Below, piece by piece: positions 27,302 to 35,005 of a stretch of DNA of 36,092 nucleotides. The first letter of the stretch is position 1. Every line of letters begins with the position of its first letter. Made by a program: the position numbers and the translations under genes. Source of the DNA: Spartobacteria bacterium (lineage in GTDB: Bacteria > Verrucomicrobiota > Kiritimatiellia > RZYC01); contig RZYC01000041.1 of NCBI GenBank assembly GCA_009930475.1, positions 1 to 36,092 of the forward strand, written 5' to 3'. Under the pieces are notes generated by a model. That model was not told the origin of the DNA and did not search any database. It was given only the letters and a program-made list of their open reading frames with translations.

Positions 27302-27951
27302 TTCGTGCTTTGTTTTTCGATTTTGACGGGGTTATCATGGATTCCATGGAGCAGAAATGTGATTCCTATTGTTATGCACTGGAATGCTATGCCTTTTCGC
27401 GCGACGATGTTAATGCCCTGCAGCACAAGTTTGCGGGATTGCCTCGCACCAAAGTTCTTCCGTTAATTGTTCATGAACTCACCGGAGAAATGATCAGTGG
27501 ACAAGCTGTGCACGAGATGCTGATACGCTTTGCAGAACATGATGAGGCCGCGCGTCCTCTTATGCGGCCCATTCCGGGGTCATTGTCTTTTCTCCAGAAA
27601 ATCCATGCACAGTACTATACCGCCATTGTTACTGGAACCCCGCAAGCGGTTATAGAGAAAACGGTACGGCATCACCATCTCACGCCTTATTTTGACGATG
27701 TCTATGGTGGGCCGCAATCCAAAGTTGAGATTGTTGAATCACTGCTCGCAAAGCATCAGCTTTCCAGAGATGAGAGTCTGTTTATTGGAGATGGGGAAAC
27801 AGATCAGGATGCGGCTGAAGTATGCGGTATACCGTTTGTTGGCTTTTCGGGGGACTACTCGTCATTTAGTCCGCAGACAGCATCTCTTGTGGTTCATTCG
27901 TTATTGGAGTTGACGCCATATATAACCCATGCGGATGCAGAGGGGAAATGA
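27298..27951 (+). CDS. HAD-family phosphatase (phosphoglycolate-phosphatase-like)
   Basis: This is a soluble HAD hydrolase of 217 residues. Motif I is FFDFDGVIMDS (nucleophile Asp8, acid/base Asp10), motif II is IVTGTP, motif III lies at the Lys of QSKVEIV, and motif IV is FIGDGETDQDAA. The cap domain sits between motifs I and II, as in subclass IA enzymes that dephosphorylate sugar phosphates. ATG 27298 is preferred over ATG 27292 because it forms an ATGA overlap with the preceding stop and has AGGAG nine bases upstream. Within this cluster it is the best candidate for the KdsC-like step, removing phosphate from the 3-deoxy-ulosonate phosphate before CMP activation. That role is inference. 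Confidence 0.82.
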   Translation: MIRALFFDFDGVIMDSMEQKCDSYCYALECYAFSRDDVNALQHKFAGLPRTKVLPLIVHELTGEMISGQAVHEMLIRFAEHDEAARPLMRPIPGSLSFLQKIHAQYYTAIVTGTPQAVIEKTVRHHHLTPYFDDVYGGPQSKVEIVESLLAKHQLSRDESLFIGDGETDQDAAEVCGIPFVGFSGDYSSFSPQTASLVVHSLLELTPYITHADAEGK

Positions 27952-29753
27952 GCGACCATTTGACTGATTATCAGGCAAGTTGTTTGGATGCGATTCTGAG
28001 TCATTCGAACTCCAAAAGGGCGGTTGTTGTCGATTTTGACTATACGTTGATTTTAGCTAATTCAACGGATGAGTTTATTCGTGCAGCACGTCCCGGATGG
28101 TTGTGCTGTTTGATTTGCTGGTTATCGGATACCTATTTAAGATGCACTGATATTACGCATTATAGTGTTTGTAGAGATTATATGCGCGTGAAATGGCTGC
28201 TGTGTCTTATGCCATGGTTGCTGTCCCGATGGAAAAAGACAGTAGTGCCTGCCATGGTTCCGCAATGGACGAATATGGCTCTATGCGATGCGTTGCGTCC
28301 GGGCATGGCTTACCACATGGTGGTTAGTAACGGTTTTAGTGAGGTGATCGGTCCGATCCTCAATGAAATGGGGATTGTAAGTCCGTTGATTGCCTCGTCG
28401 ATCAATAAAAAGCATAACATACGACAAGGTGGTAAGCTTCAAGCGATTGCGACGGAGATGCCCGATTTTAATTTGGGTGAGGCACTGGCAGTTACCGACT
28501 CCGAAGATGATCGCGCACTGCTGGATGCAGTGGCGTCGGGGTGGCTGGTTCAATGGGTGAAACCTCAACCGTATCGGCTGGAGGACAAATACCTGCCGGG
28601 GCATTATATTCAACATTGCCGTTATGCGGGGAAAAACTATTTAAAAGGGCAGGTTGCGTTGGAGGATCTCCCTCTCGTTGTTGTTGCATTTTTATCCCTT
28701 ACGAATCCGGTCGTTTCCGTTGCGGCGTGCTTTTTGTATCTTTCGCTACTGATTGTGTACGAGATGGGGTACATCGAAAACGACCGATGTGCTTATTACA
28801 GAGCAGATGATACAACACGGCCTGCCCTTTTTCATCAGTTTCAAAAGTGTCCCTACGGGTGGGGCTGGATATGGAGTTTGGTCACTGGTTTTCTGGGGTT
28901 GATGATCCTTCAGGACGGGACGTTGCCGGAATCCTTCGTCGGGTGGTCAGGTATACTGCTTTTGCTTAGAGGTGTTTTCTGGATACACAATCACATGGTT
29001 CCCAGGGAAAGATATTTTACGTATCTTTCTTTATCGTTGCTGCGTTATGGTTCGCTATTTTTCGTGATCCCGGCTGCTGTGCCGGGAATTATACTCATGC
29101 TTTCGCAGGTCTTGTGCCAAAGTGCCAATTATATGATTTATCGTTCGGGAGGTTCCGTTACCCGCTATCGGCGTCAGTCGTTTCGACTAATGGCTTTTTG
29201 TTTATTGAGTTGTGTTACATATATGGCGGCATGGTCGCGATTCAATTTGGCTACAGGGATTCAGACAATTCTAGGTGCAATGGTTTGTTGTGCACTGATT
29301 GCTCTAAAGGAACCGAGGACGGTTGCGAGTCTTTTGCAGTGGATACGTAGCAAATCTTTTCCAGCAGCTATTTCGATCGGGGCGTATAAGCCTGTAACCC
29401 CGATGATTGATATTGGGTGTATATTTCGGACGGAAGAAGAATGTGTTAAACGAGTGACTGGTGTTGATGGACTATATACCCGGGTCGTAATTTGGGGGGC
29501 GGGTCGCAATGGCAGGGCATTGTTCGCGTTGCTAAGATCCAATTCATTATTTAGCGTAGCATATTTTGTAGATAGCGGACTTGCTGGATCAGTAATCGAC
29601 GGATTGGAGGTGTTTGAGGGAGTGACAACGTGGGAGAACATTGATTGTGTATTTATAGCGATGAACGCTGCAGAAGAGATTGTAACCAATATCGGGAACA
29701 AATGTAATGCGGCAGGTGTTCAATGGATTCAGGTAATAAATGCCAACGTATAA
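27948..29753 (+). CDS. Three-part fusion: HAD phosphatase, polytopic membrane domain, Rossmann domain
   Basis: The 601-residue protein joins three units. Residues 1-220 are a HAD (subclass IB-like) domain with VVVDFDYTLI (Asp29, Asp31), VVSNGFSEVI, a Lys in GGKLQAI and AVTDSEDDRALLD. Residues 235-490 are hydrophobic with about eight candidate membrane segments. They contain YEMGYIENDRCAYYRADDTT followed by RP, an Asn-Asp-rich segment reminiscent of, but not equal to, the UbiA prenyltransferase NDxxDxxxD motif. Residues 505-601 form a Rossmann unit (RVVIWGAGRNGRALFALL, later FVDSGLAGSVIDGLEVF). HAD-UbiA-like fusions are known, but the added Rossmann unit is unusual. It may handle a polyprenyl-phosphate-linked sugar at the membrane. 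The ATGA overlap with the upstream HAD gene shows tight coupling. Confidence 0.65.
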   Translation: MSDHLTDYQASCLDAILSHSNSKRAVVVDFDYTLILANSTDEFIRAARPGWLCCLICWLSDTYLRCTDITHYSVCRDYMRVKWLLCLMPWLLSRWKKTVVPAMVPQWTNMALCDALRPGMAYHMVVSNGFSEVIGPILNEMGIVSPLIASSINKKHNIRQGGKLQAIATEMPDFNLGEALAVTDSEDDRALLDAVASGWLVQWVKPQPYRLEDKYLPGHYIQHCRYAGKNYLKGQVALEDLPLVVVAFLSLTNPVVSVAACFLYLSLLIVYEMGYIENDRCAYYRADDTTRPALFHQFQKCPYGWGWIWSLVTGFLGLMILQDGTLPESFVGWSGILLLLRGVFWIHNHMVPRERYFTYLSLSLLRYGSLFFVIPAAVPGIILMLSQVLCQSANYMIYRSGGSVTRYRRQSFRLMAFCLLSCVTYMAAWSRFNLATGIQTILGAMVCCALIALKEPRTVASLLQWIRSKSFPAAISIGAYKPVTPMIDIGCIFRTEEECVKRVTGVDGLYTRVVIWGAGRNGRALFALLRSNSLFSVAYFVDSGLAGSVIDGLEVFEGVTTWENIDCVFIAMNAAEEIVTNIGNKCNAAGVQWIQVINANV

Positions 29754-31059
29754 TGAGCAAAAATTATCAGAAATAGACACTGGATCGATTATGCCGAAAA
29801 CGAAGTGTGATGGAGAGAAGTCTCCAGTGGTCATTATTTCTAATCTTGCCCCAGTGAATGAGATGGAAGGCCGCTTTTTTAGCGAGTTGGTTTCTGCTTT
29901 TCGGGCACATGGATGTGATCCTTATGTTTGGTCAATCCCGAATAAAGCATATACTGATTGCTTGATTCCCTTATCTTGGACCATTTCTAAATGGCCAGTA
30001 CCAAAACGTACTTACACAGCACAGGAGATGGATAAGGCGTATTCGCTCATTGATGTTTCGAAATGGCGTGTTCGTCTGGGCAAATTAGTGAAGCAGTATT
30101 GCGATGTGTCTGCAGAAGTTGACCGCCTTCTGGGGATTGTTGTGCGTAATTCGTGGGATTTACTCACAACGTATCGTCCGTCACTTTTTTTGAGTTGGAA
30201 TACGCTCTGTCCTCATACCGGGATATTATACGATATGTGCCAGAAAGTAGGAATTCCTTCATTTTTAATTGAACGCGCCTTCTTTCCAAATACATGGTTT
30301 ATTGAGTCGGGTGGTTTGCTGGGGCATTCGATTCTTGTGGATAAGGCGCTTGGGGAGTTGATTCCTCGCCGCGAGATGGAGATGCGGTCAACTCAGGGAG
30401 CAGCAATTCTGCAGAATATGCAGACCAAATCCTACGTAAAATATGCTCAACAGCTCTCACCGAAGTTTGATCAACTTGTGAGGCATCCGCTTGCGACCCG
30501 TCCTAAATTCGTTTTTTTTCCGCCAGATGATGGAACCATCGGCTTTTTTCCGCCAGATCATGATGATCGACGCAAAACGTTGCCAGGGTTCCAGAATAGC
30601 TTTGATGCGGCACGATGTCTGGCGGCGGAGTATGATGGGCTGGTTGTTTTCAAACCGCATCCTTCTTTTATCGGTTGGGAATTTGATACTGGCGGGATTG
30701 ATAATCTGATTGTACTTGATCACGATTTCCGAGAGTTAATTGACTGGGCTGATATTGTGGCGAGTACAGGTAGCGGTTTGACGTTTTTGGCAATGAATGC
30801 CGGGAAACCGGTATTATCAATGGCTCGTGATTTGCTGCATAACAAAGGCATTGTGTATGAGGCTCTGAAACGAAGTGATATTATTTCAGCTGTTTGTCAG
30901 GCTGTGGCAGATGACCAACGCGAGGAGCATCGGCGCAATTATCAGGCATTTGTTTCGTATTTGTATACGGATTATCTGGTTTCTATCGACGGCCCTGACA
31001 ATGTTGCCTTGAATACCCCTTGTCGCATTGTCGAAGCATTGCTTCAAGATATCCCATAA
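29740..31059 (+). CDS. KpsC/KpsS-like capsule polysaccharide glycosyltransferase
   Basis: This 439-residue cytoplasmic protein resembles the capsule synthesis family that includes KpsC and KpsS, and is related in pattern to the C-terminal half of the protein at 24725. Matching elements are LFLSWNTLCPHTGILYDMC, IPSFLIERAFFPNTWFIES followed by GGLLGHS, VVFKPHPSFIGWEF (His-Pro motif near 303-310) and ADIVASTGSGLTFLAMNAGK followed by PVLS. A second CMP-sugar-dependent transferase in the same cluster suggests either two linkages or an initiating and an extending enzyme. The start overlaps the previous gene by 14 bases; later ATG codons at 29752 (out of frame) and 29791 make the N-terminus slightly uncertain. 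It carries a small internal direct repeat (see 30514). Confidence 0.75.
   Translation: MPTYNEQKLSEIDTGSIMPKTKCDGEKSPVVIISNLAPVNEMEGRFFSELVSAFRAHGCDPYVWSIPNKAYTDCLIPLSWTISKWPVPKRTYTAQEMDKAYSLIDVSKWRVRLGKLVKQYCDVSAEVDRLLGIVVRNSWDLLTTYRPSLFLSWNTLCPHTGILYDMCQKVGIPSFLIERAFFPNTWFIESGGLLGHSILVDKALGELIPRREMEMRSTQGAAILQNMQTKSYVKYAQQLSPKFDQLVRHPLATRPKFVFFPPDDGTIGFFPPDHDDRRKTLPGFQNSFDAARCLAAEYDGLVVFKPHPSFIGWEFDTGGIDNLIVLDHDFRELIDWADIVASTGSGLTFLAMNAGKPVLSMARDLLHNKGIVYEALKRSDIISAVCQAVADDQREEHRRNYQAFVSYLYTDYLVSIDGPDNVALNTPCRIVEALLQDIP
30514..30558 (+). repeat. In-frame direct repeat, 30-base offset
   Basis: TTTTTTCCGCCAGAT occurs at 30514-30528 and again at 30544-30558, exactly 30 bases (ten codons) apart. 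The encoded text is FFPPDDGTIG then FFPPDHDDRR, so a short stretch has been duplicated in frame inside the glycosyltransferase. Confidence 0.7.
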
Positions 31060-31117
31060 TTGCAATGTTCACGCTTGAACGAAAATCGTGGATGATTAAC
31101 TGAGGATAACATGGATT

Positions 31118-32065
31118 ATGAATGAACCCCCTGTTTATATTACCGGAGACATAACGAATGCATGTAACAGTCGTTGCGCTATATGCTATCTCACGTATTT
31201 GAAAGAGCGCCCTCGGCCTGATTTCATGTCAGCTGAACATTTGGATGTAATTTGTAAGAAACTTGCTCCATACAAAGGGGCGTTATCTTTATCCTGTTGT
31301 TTTGAGCCGTTACTTCATCCAGAAGCCGCACGTTTGATTGAACTATCCGGTTCCTTAACGGATGTCTTTGATATTCGAGTGAATACAAATGCCATAGGTT
31401 TAACACAGGATGTGGCTAACGCTCTGATTCGCGCAAAATTAGATGCTGTGGTTATTTCATTGGATTCGGCAACGGCTGCATTGAATCAGATTATTCGCGG
31501 AAACCAGCAGTTCGATACCATTGTGAATAATGTGGAGCATCTGGTTCAGTTGCGAGCGGTGCAGAGCGCGCGTCAGCCGCGAATTTCGTTGCGCATGGTG
31601 CTGCACAAATTGAATTTGCCCGAGTTGGTGCCGCTTGTTCAACTCGCCCTACGTTTGGGGGTAGATGAACTTTATGTGCAGTTTCTGGCTCCGGTCGCCC
31701 ATGCAGTGATAGGCGGGGTTGCTGCGGATCAATTGTTGTTAAATGCAGGATGCGATGATGTTGACGCCGTTTTTAAGGAGGCCAGACAGGAGGTCGCCGG
31801 ATCTTCTATGTCTCTGGTTTTGCCTGTTTTTCCAAAAAAGGTGGTTACAGGGAAATCTATTTGGAAGGAACGTAAGGCTCCATACGCCGACAAAAATGGA
31901 TTTCATATTCAATCTAATGGTTCTTGTCGGGTAAGCGTCTATAATCTCGATATCCACGGGAATCCTGTCAAAGATATTTGCGGAAATATCTTTGAGGATT
32001 CGGTTGAAGATCTTTTGATACGAAGCCATGAACTCAGGCATCCTGCTGTTAACACTGTGGAGTGA
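31118..32065 (+). CDS. Radical SAM protein without a complete SPASM domain
   Basis: The 315-residue protein begins with ITGDITNACNSRCAICYLTY, which gives the CxxxCxxC iron-sulfur motif of radical SAM enzymes (Cys16, Cys20, Cys23). SLSCCFEPLLHPEAARLIEL is the GGEP-like strand, and VISLDSATAALNQIIRG is the usual later strand. The C-terminal text NGFHIQSNGSCRV and ICGNIFEDSVEDLL resembles the start of a SPASM/twitch domain, but the protein ends at NTVE before the closing cysteine cluster, so the auxiliary cluster is probably not formed. The substrate is unknown. Placement among sugar-modifying genes suggests a radical modification of a sugar or lipid carrier. It begins 58 bp after the glycosyltransferase gene and ends six bases before the next gene. 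Confidence 0.82.
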   Translation: MNEPPVYITGDITNACNSRCAICYLTYLKERPRPDFMSAEHLDVICKKLAPYKGALSLSCCFEPLLHPEAARLIELSGSLTDVFDIRVNTNAIGLTQDVANALIRAKLDAVVISLDSATAALNQIIRGNQQFDTIVNNVEHLVQLRAVQSARQPRISLRMVLHKLNLPELVPLVQLALRLGVDELYVQFLAPVAHAVIGGVAADQLLLNAGCDDVDAVFKEARQEVAGSSMSLVLPVFPKKVVTGKSIWKERKAPYADKNGFHIQSNGSCRVSVYNLDIHGNPVKDICGNIFEDSVEDLLIRSHELRHPAVNTVE

Positions 32066-32071
32066 CTGCGA

Positions 32072-32791
32072 ATGATTGATTATAAGGAAAAATGTAAAAC
32101 AATATTTGGACGAACGATCGATGATCCCAACGAGGGGTTCTATATTCCTTTCCAGCGGGGATCTGAAGAAGCTATGCGCCTATTGCAGCATCTATGGAGA
32201 GAGGAGAATCGCTTCGTCGAGTCTCTTTACGATACCATTTTGAATGACCGTATTCCTGGGGCATTTATTGAATTCGGTGTATTTGAAGGAAAAGGACTCA
32301 GGCGTATTCTCCAATATGTTGAGCGGAAGGGGGGGGGGGGACGAAATGTGTATGGCTTTGATAGTTTTGAGGGACTTCCCGACATTAGTGTTCATGATCC
32401 GTCGCACTGGGAACGCGGGCAGTATAAAGCGCCGTATGATGAAGTCAGGAATTTTTTGGCTGCTGACCAACGGAAGAATCTGCACCTTGTCAAAGGTTGG
32501 TTTTGTGACTCTTTGAATACCTCGCAAATTCAGCAGAACGTTACTGAAGTGGCTTACGCGAGAATAGACTGTGACTTGTATGAATCTGCAAAAGATTGCC
32601 TTGTTTTTCTTGATGGTCGCCTGAGTAATGGAAGTATTATTACGTTTGATGATTGGCGCCATCGCGAAAATTTAGGTGAAACGAAGGCTTTTTTCGAGTG
32701 GTATGAGACTGTTAAGTGTAAATATACGTTTGAATTTTTGTATACGATTGCTCAGGGAGTTTCGCACATCCGTGTCTGGCATAAAAGTTAG
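32072..32791 (+). CDS. TylF-type methyltransferase containing a 12-G tract
   Basis: This 239-residue protein is a class I SAM-dependent methyltransferase related to the TylF/macrocin family. It has PGAFIEFGVFEGKGLRRIL (SAM-binding, about 62-80), VYGFDSFEGLPD near 93-104, AYARIDCDLYESAKDC (metal and catalytic acidic residues) and SIITFDDWRHRENLGETKAF. The glycine run GGGG at 87-90 is encoded by part of twelve consecutive G at 32329-32340. Only the present length keeps the frame open; losing one G would run into TGA at 32514-32516 and truncate the protein at about 148 residues. It is probably an O-methyltransferase acting on the surface glycan and may switch on and off by slippage in this tract. 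Confidence 0.8.
   Translation: MIDYKEKCKTIFGRTIDDPNEGFYIPFQRGSEEAMRLLQHLWREENRFVESLYDTILNDRIPGAFIEFGVFEGKGLRRILQYVERKGGGGRNVYGFDSFEGLPDISVHDPSHWERGQYKAPYDEVRNFLAADQRKNLHLVKGWFCDSLNTSQIQQNVTEVAYARIDCDLYESAKDCLVFLDGRLSNGSIITFDDWRHRENLGETKAFFEWYETVKCKYTFEFLYTIAQGVSHIRVWHKS
32329..32340 (+). repeat. Poly-G tract (12 G) inside a methyltransferase gene
   Basis: Twelve consecutive G lie within the coding frame (AAG GGG GGG GGG GGA). Tracts of 8 or more G are classical slipped-strand mutation sites in phase-variable surface-structure genes, for example in Campylobacter and Neisseria. No other G-run in this window exceeds about six. A length error in sequencing or assembly cannot be excluded. Confidence 0.85.
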
Positions 32792-32902
32792 CATGTGTTT
32801 AATTAGTTTTGCGTTGATTTCCGTTCTTGTAACTACAGCCGCAGTGAATATGTGGCGACGATCCTTTGAATGCATACAGAACATATATTCAGGAGCACCG
32901 AA

Positions 32903-34549
32903 ATGAGGCCACGAGCTGTACTATTGGTGTATCCAAATATGCTAAGCAAGCGTTTTGGTGGATCTTCGAGAATGTTGGCCATGGCGCGGGCACTTCGGGA
33001 TGCTGGCTTTTCTCTCATCCTTGTGTCGAAGGATACTCAGTCCGCAGCCGTTGAACGGTTCGGACTGTTTGACCGAATCTGTTTGTTCAAATCCCCAGTT
33101 ATTTCACGTGTATATCCTGGAGGTGACCGCCGTTCGCACATGGCGAGAAGTTTGGATGTCGACTTCGACTTATTTGCGCTGGATGTGGCGAAGAAATATT
33201 GCCCTTTTGCAGTGATTACATCCTATGCTTGGACCGCAGGTTTGTTGCGCCTGTTACCAAAGACTGTTCTGGGTATTCTTGATACCATTGATATACAGCA
33301 TAAACGTCTTGAAGCTGCAAAAGCCTGTGGCGTCCATCAATTTGATCGGGCATCAGGGAAAAGGGAGGAGTTAAACGCATTGCGAAAAGCTGATGTGCTC
33401 ATCGCAATTCAGAAAGATGAATTTAGCGAACTGCAGCGGATATTCCCTCGAAAACGAGTGATTTGTGCAACTCATGCGTTGCCCGCAAAACCGCTTTCTT
33501 CGCCGGAAAATTCACGAGCACTATTATTCATTGGCAGTAATTACGATCCCAATGTGCTTGGAATTACAGAGTTTATTGAGCGGACATGGTTGCAGGTTCA
33601 AGCGGCCGTTCCTGATGCGGAACTTCATATTTGCGGCAGTGTTTGTGATGAACTGACCAAGCATCGATCCGGTACTGGCATTTATCTGCATGGGGTGGTC
33701 GACGATTTGGAACCGTTTTATGCCGAAGCGGCAGTGGTGCTTAATGTTTCACTTTTTGGTACAGGATTGCCGATAAAGACATCGGAAGCAATCGGGTATG
33801 GAAAATGCTTGGTCTGCAATGAAATCAGTGCACGCGGCTTTGAAAGGGGGGCGTTTCCCTCCATGATCTGTACGAGCGAAAATATGGCAGAAAGTCTCAT
33901 TGAATTATTGCAGAACATTTCTGCCCGTCGCCAACGCGAGGCTGCAGCGGCTGTCTATGCTGAGCATACCCTGAGTCCGGCAAATGTGTTTCGTGAGGTC
34001 GTTGATCTTCTGACGAGTGCTGCTGCTGAGATTGATCCTGATCTGATTGGTGTACGAAGGACTTCAGTTTCACTTTTTTCTATGTTGCTGAATTATTCGC
34101 TGTGTCCTGTTTTGGATTATTATGTGAGATTGTTTTTATCGCGATACTATCGAGGGCCGCGTATGGGTGTTACAATGGGTGGTCCATTGCTGAATCAGTA
34201 TATTCAGCAACGTTGGTCCTTGCTGTGTTACGAACAGAATATTTCACGCGTGGCAGTGTATGGGGCTGGACAACATTCCCGGTGGTTGGCTTGCGTATTA
34301 AAAAATCAAAAGGACGTGGAAGTGGTGGCTGTTATAGATGATCATCCTGAGCAGACTGAAACGCTGTTTGGTCTACAAGTGACTGATTTCAGCTACTTCG
34401 ACAAAGATACGGTGGATGCAATTATTTTGTCATCTGACTGCATTCAGGAAATCCTGATCGAGAGGTGCAGAACGTTGCTTGGAGATGATGTCAAATTGAT
34501 TGATTTGTATGAAGGATTGCCTCGCGGCCCCTACGAGAAAATCTGCTGA
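32903..34549 (+). CDS. GT4-type glycosyltransferase with C-terminal Rossmann domain
   Basis: The 548-residue protein has an N-terminal GT-B domain (AVLLVYPNMLSKRFGGSSRM, then ALRDAGFSLILVSKD). The nucleotide-sugar-binding half includes LLFIGSNYDPNVLGITEFIE, YLHGVVDDLEPFYAEAAVVL and GTGLPIKTSEAIGYGKCLV, which carries the E-x7-E-like element of GT4 enzymes. From about residue 447 a separate unit begins, VAVYGAGQHSRWLACVLKNQ, continuing VVAVIDDHPEQTETLFGLQV and DAIILSSDCIQEILIERC. This is a small nucleotide-binding-like Rossmann domain of the same kind as in the proteins at 23733 and 27948. AGGAG at 32891-32895 supports ATG 32903, seven bases on. It appears to be the last gene of the cluster. 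The donor sugar is unknown. Confidence 0.8.
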   Translation: MRPRAVLLVYPNMLSKRFGGSSRMLAMARALRDAGFSLILVSKDTQSAAVERFGLFDRICLFKSPVISRVYPGGDRRSHMARSLDVDFDLFALDVAKKYCPFAVITSYAWTAGLLRLLPKTVLGILDTIDIQHKRLEAAKACGVHQFDRASGKREELNALRKADVLIAIQKDEFSELQRIFPRKRVICATHALPAKPLSSPENSRALLFIGSNYDPNVLGITEFIERTWLQVQAAVPDAELHICGSVCDELTKHRSGTGIYLHGVVDDLEPFYAEAAVVLNVSLFGTGLPIKTSEAIGYGKCLVCNEISARGFERGAFPSMICTSENMAESLIELLQNISARRQREAAAAVYAEHTLSPANVFREVVDLLTSAAAEIDPDLIGVRRTSVSLFSMLLNYSLCPVLDYYVRLFLSRYYRGPRMGVTMGGPLLNQYIQQRWSLLCYEQNISRVAVYGAGQHSRWLACVLKNQKDVEVVAVIDDHPEQTETLFGLQVTDFSYFDKDTVDAIILSSDCIQEILIERCRTLLGDDVKLIDLYEGLPRGPYEKIC

Positions 34550-34647
34550 CATTTGGATCACGATTTTTTTAGCAGCTCTGATCGCCGGTGAATCTCGGGG
34601 CAACGGCCTCGCTAGATGCATTGGTTATGTCGATGGACTGTTTTTAA

Positions 34648-34851
34648 GAGGCTGTGAGGGAGAAATGTAGAGATCGTTTCGGTCTTGAGTACCTGGTAAT
34701 TGATATATATGAAGGACTGTCGCCGGGTTTGGGGTTCGCATCGGAAGTAGGTCAAAGGCAGATAGAAATCGGTCGCATCGTGGTGAGTGCTTTTGTCCTG
34801 TTTCGGCAAATAATTCCGATGTTTTCGACAGAAATTCCACGTTTCACCTAG
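34648..34851 (+). pseudogene. Remnant of a Rossmann-domain C-terminus
   Basis: The frame after TAA 34645 reads EAVREKCRDRF, then LVIDIYEGLSPGLGF, and continues as unrelated text to TAG 34851. The first part lines up with the end of the GT4 protein just upstream (IERCRTLLGDDVKLIDLYEG, then LPRG): the cysteine-arginine pair, the aliphatic strand and the ID-YEGL ending are shared. There is no convincing start or ribosome-binding site. It looks like the tail of a second, largely deleted gene carrying the same C-terminal domain. About 40 residues are informative, so the call is tentative. Confidence 0.4.
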
Positions 34852-34885
34852 CATTGTTTGGGGTCACCGCTGTGTATGCGGATGG

Positions 34886-34915
34886 TTGTTGGAATACAAT
34901 AACTTGCAGTATAAA
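34886..34915 (+). promoter_or_regulatory. Candidate promoter upstream of the repeat protein (distal)
   Basis: TTGTTG (34886-34891) and TATAAA (34910-34915) are 18 bases apart. The -35 is weak. A second candidate -10, TATAAT, lies closer to the gene at 35000-35005. Confidence 0.3.
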
Positions 34916-34999
34916 TAGTTGTGCGTTGGGTGTTTTTCAGCTGCTGAGATTGGTTCAATGCACATGAAAACTGTGGCATTAGAAACGCTAAAGATTTAT

Positions 35000-35005
35000 T
35001 ATAAT
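35000..35005 (+). promoter_or_regulatory. Candidate -10 box, perfect TATAAT (proximal)
   Basis: A perfect TATAAT within TTTATTATAATGCG lies 113 bases before the ATG at 35118. There is no clear -35 at the expected distance (the text there is CATTAG), so an activator or an alternative sigma factor would be needed. It is a consensus match only. Confidence 0.3.

Noticed and set aside
32793-32906. 37-codon open frame with a hydrophobic start, ending in an ATGA overlap with the GT4 gene
   Set aside because: No ribosome-binding site and no recognisable sequence. The overlap could be chance, so I do not annotate it.
33845-33851. Six-G run in the GT4 gene as a second phase-variation tract
   Set aside because: Too short to be hypermutable compared with the 12-G tract at 32329; G-runs of this size are common in the window.
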